From: JAEZFI01 sp044508215
GTDB taxonomy: Bacteria; Actinomycetota; Acidimicrobiia; Acidimicrobiales; Microtrichaceae
Direction of reading: 5' to 3'
DNA length: 24,372 nt
Assembly: GCA_044508215.1 (NCBI GenBank)
Contig: JBIQID010000031.1
Span: 1-24,372 of the forward strand
In this document: in pieces, positions 21,744-24,372 of the stretch
Layout of the letters: each line of letters opens with the position of its first letter
How positions within the stretch are numbered: the first letter of the stretch is position 1
Notes under the pieces: generated by a model
Seen by the model: only the letters and a program-made list of their open reading frames with translations
Database searches by the model: none
What the model was told of the DNA's origin: nothing
Position numbers and translations under genes: made by a program

Positions 21744-22598
21744 ACCAGGGGGTGCGACACCCTCGGAGGACCCCGGTGCCGGACGGCGCCGCATCGCGAT
21801 CACCACCCGCCAGATCCCGGCGCCCACCAACAGGAGCGCGGCGACGGCGAACCAACGGAGCGGGCCTGCGTCCCTCGCCCCGGCCGACAGGGCCACCCGC
21901 TGCGACTGCTCGCCGCCGGATGCGAGGTCGACCGTCCACGCCCGAGCACGGTCGTCCACGGCGTCGGCGCCACGCGACGAGTCGTCCACCCCGGCGGGCA
22001 TGCGGACGACGACGCGCAACGGGACCGACGGGCTCCCGCCGAACTCCGCTGCCAGCTCCTCCGCGGTGCGGCCGATCGGCAGCCCGTCGAGCGCCGCGGC
22101 CAGCCGCTCGTCGCCGAAGTCGGCGAGGTCGCCCGGCGAGCGGACGTTCCCTCGAACCGTCCACGTGGTGCGTGCGAAGCCGTCCTCGACCTCCACCCCG
22201 AAGTCCTCGAACATCGACCCGGCGACCTCGTCCAGCACGCCCTGCAGGTCGTCGGGCGAGCCGAACGGCTTGGAGATCGACACGACCGTGTCGTCGCCGC
22301 GCGCCATCGTGGCCGACCGCTCCCAGCCCGCTGCCTCCAGGTCGTCGGTGCGGATCTGCTCGTCCGGGTCGCCCAGGCGGTCGGCAGCCTCGGCGTCGAG
22401 CACCACCTCCACCGTCACCGTGCCGGAACCGTCCCGAGCGACCTCGACGCGCAGCTCGCCCGACACGTCGCACGCCGAGGCGACGAAGCCGAGCAGCCCG
22501 ACCGTGACGACCGCCAACACGAGTCGAGCCGCCCTCCGGGGCGAGCGCTCATTGCGCGCGGACGACGGACCAGCTGGGCGGCGGGGGGCACGTCGCAC
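21741..22598 (-). CDS. LppM-like (DUF3153) lipoprotein with C-terminal membrane helix
   Basis: About 285 residues. An Arg-rich N-terminus and the hydrophobic LVLAVVTVGLLGFVASAC form a lipoprotein signal, with Cys43 as the likely lipidated residue. GELRVEVARDGSGTVTVEVVLD follows, then TMARGDDTVVSISKPFGSPDDLQGVLDEV and TTWTVRGNV. The protein ends with a membrane helix (WFAVAALLLVGAGIWRVVIAM) and a basic tail. This layout matches actinobacterial LppM/DUF3153 proteins; LppM of Mycobacterium tuberculosis affects phagocytosis. The function in this organism is unknown. The GTG at 22598 is chosen by the TAGCGT -10 8 nt upstream; TTG 22607 is an alternative. Confidence 0.78.
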   Translation of the reverse strand: MRRAPRRPAGPSSARNERSPRRAARLVLAVVTVGLLGFVASACDVSGELRVEVARDGSGTVTVEVVLDAEAADRLGDPDEQIRTDDLEAAGWERSATMARGDDTVVSISKPFGSPDDLQGVLDEVAGSMFEDFGVEVEDGFARTTWTVRGNVRSPGDLADFGDERLAAALDGLPIGRTAEELAAEFGGSPSVPLRVVVRMPAGVDDSSRGADAVDDRARAWTVDLASGGEQSQRVALSAGARDAGPLRWFAVAALLLVGAGIWRVVIAMRRRPAPGSSEGVAPPG

Positions 22599-22606
22599 GA
22601 GCGGCA

Positions 22607-22612
22607 ACGCTA
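22607..22612 (-). promoter_or_regulatory. Leaderless-type -10 (TAGCGT) for the lppM-like gene
   Basis: TAGCGT on the minus strand ends 8 nt before GTG 22598. It is the same hexamer as before radA and the metallo-beta-lactamase gene. Confidence 0.5.
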
Positions 22613-22658
22613 CCCGGACCCGAACAAGGCGAACGGAGCGCGGACGTCCCCCGACGCG

Positions 22659-22688
22659 ACGGAGCGGGGCCCGTGGGCCCCGCTCCGT
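22659..22688 (-). terminator. GC-rich hairpin terminator after clpC
   Basis: A perfect 14-bp inverted repeat (arms 22659-22672 and 22675-22688, 2-nt centre) lies 19 nt beyond the clpC stop. There is no T tract on the minus strand, as often in actinobacteria. It separates clpC from the lppM-like gene, which has its own -10. Confidence 0.6.
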
Positions 22689-22707
22689 TCGTACGTGTCG
22701 GTTGGCG

Positions 22708-24372
<1,665 letters not shown>

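Noticed and set aside
19970..22507. 845-codon plus-strand open frame
   Set aside because: It lies opposite disA, radA and the lppM-like gene, all recognised by motifs, and reads as low-complexity Arg/Pro/Ser sequence.

Overview
The window is 24.4 kb of very GC-rich, gene-dense DNA with many GTG starts. It looks like a high-GC actinobacterium, most plausibly from the class Acidimicrobiia. That placement is an inference from the clpC - lppM-like - radA - disA - ispD - ispF - rlmB block, the Ku and SCO6745-type genes, and the dominance of short or absent 5' leaders. Two 100-base runs of N mark scaffold gaps, so this is probably a draft or metagenome assembly.

Left part (1-9.1 kb): the tail of an unrecognised gene, an FAD-dependent phytoene-desaturase-like oxidoreductase, an ECF sigma factor translationally coupled to a single-pass membrane protein (interrupted by gap 1), a DksA/TraR zinc-finger protein, a YczE/YitT-like membrane protein with an intrinsic terminator in its 5' end, a nitroreductase, an M48 membrane metalloprotease, tRNA-Thr(TGT), a cupin, a small lipoprotein and a small membrane protein.

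Middle (9.1-14.9 kb): a SCO6745-family protein divergent from a Ku DNA-end-binding protein, then a coiled-coil protein with no ordinary start codon, a lipoprotein, a ferredoxin/metallo-beta-lactamase fusion divergent from a YfcE-like phosphoesterase, and a two-pass membrane protein. Two gene-poor stretches follow. One holds a minus-strand terminator with no annotated gene in front of it. The other holds a 48-bp repeat array that contains gap 2.

Right part (14.9-24.4 kb): the housekeeping block, mostly on the minus strand and tightly packed. clpC (truncated by the window edge) is followed by a hairpin, an lppM-like lipoprotein, and the radA-disA-dienelactone hydrolase operon. A Crp/Fnr regulator lies on the opposite strand, and then comes ispD-ispF-rlmB-lipoprotein, with each pair overlapping by 4 nt. 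Genes here serve protein quality control (ClpC), DNA repair and c-di-AMP signalling (RadA, DisA), non-mevalonate isoprenoid synthesis (IspD, IspF) and 23S rRNA methylation (RlmB). carD and cysS, which sit in the equivalent block of mycobacteria, are absent.

The strongest window-wide signal is regulatory. At least eight start codons are preceded, at 6-8 nt, by a TANNNT hexamer and have no Shine-Dalgarno sequence, which is the signature of leaderless transcription.
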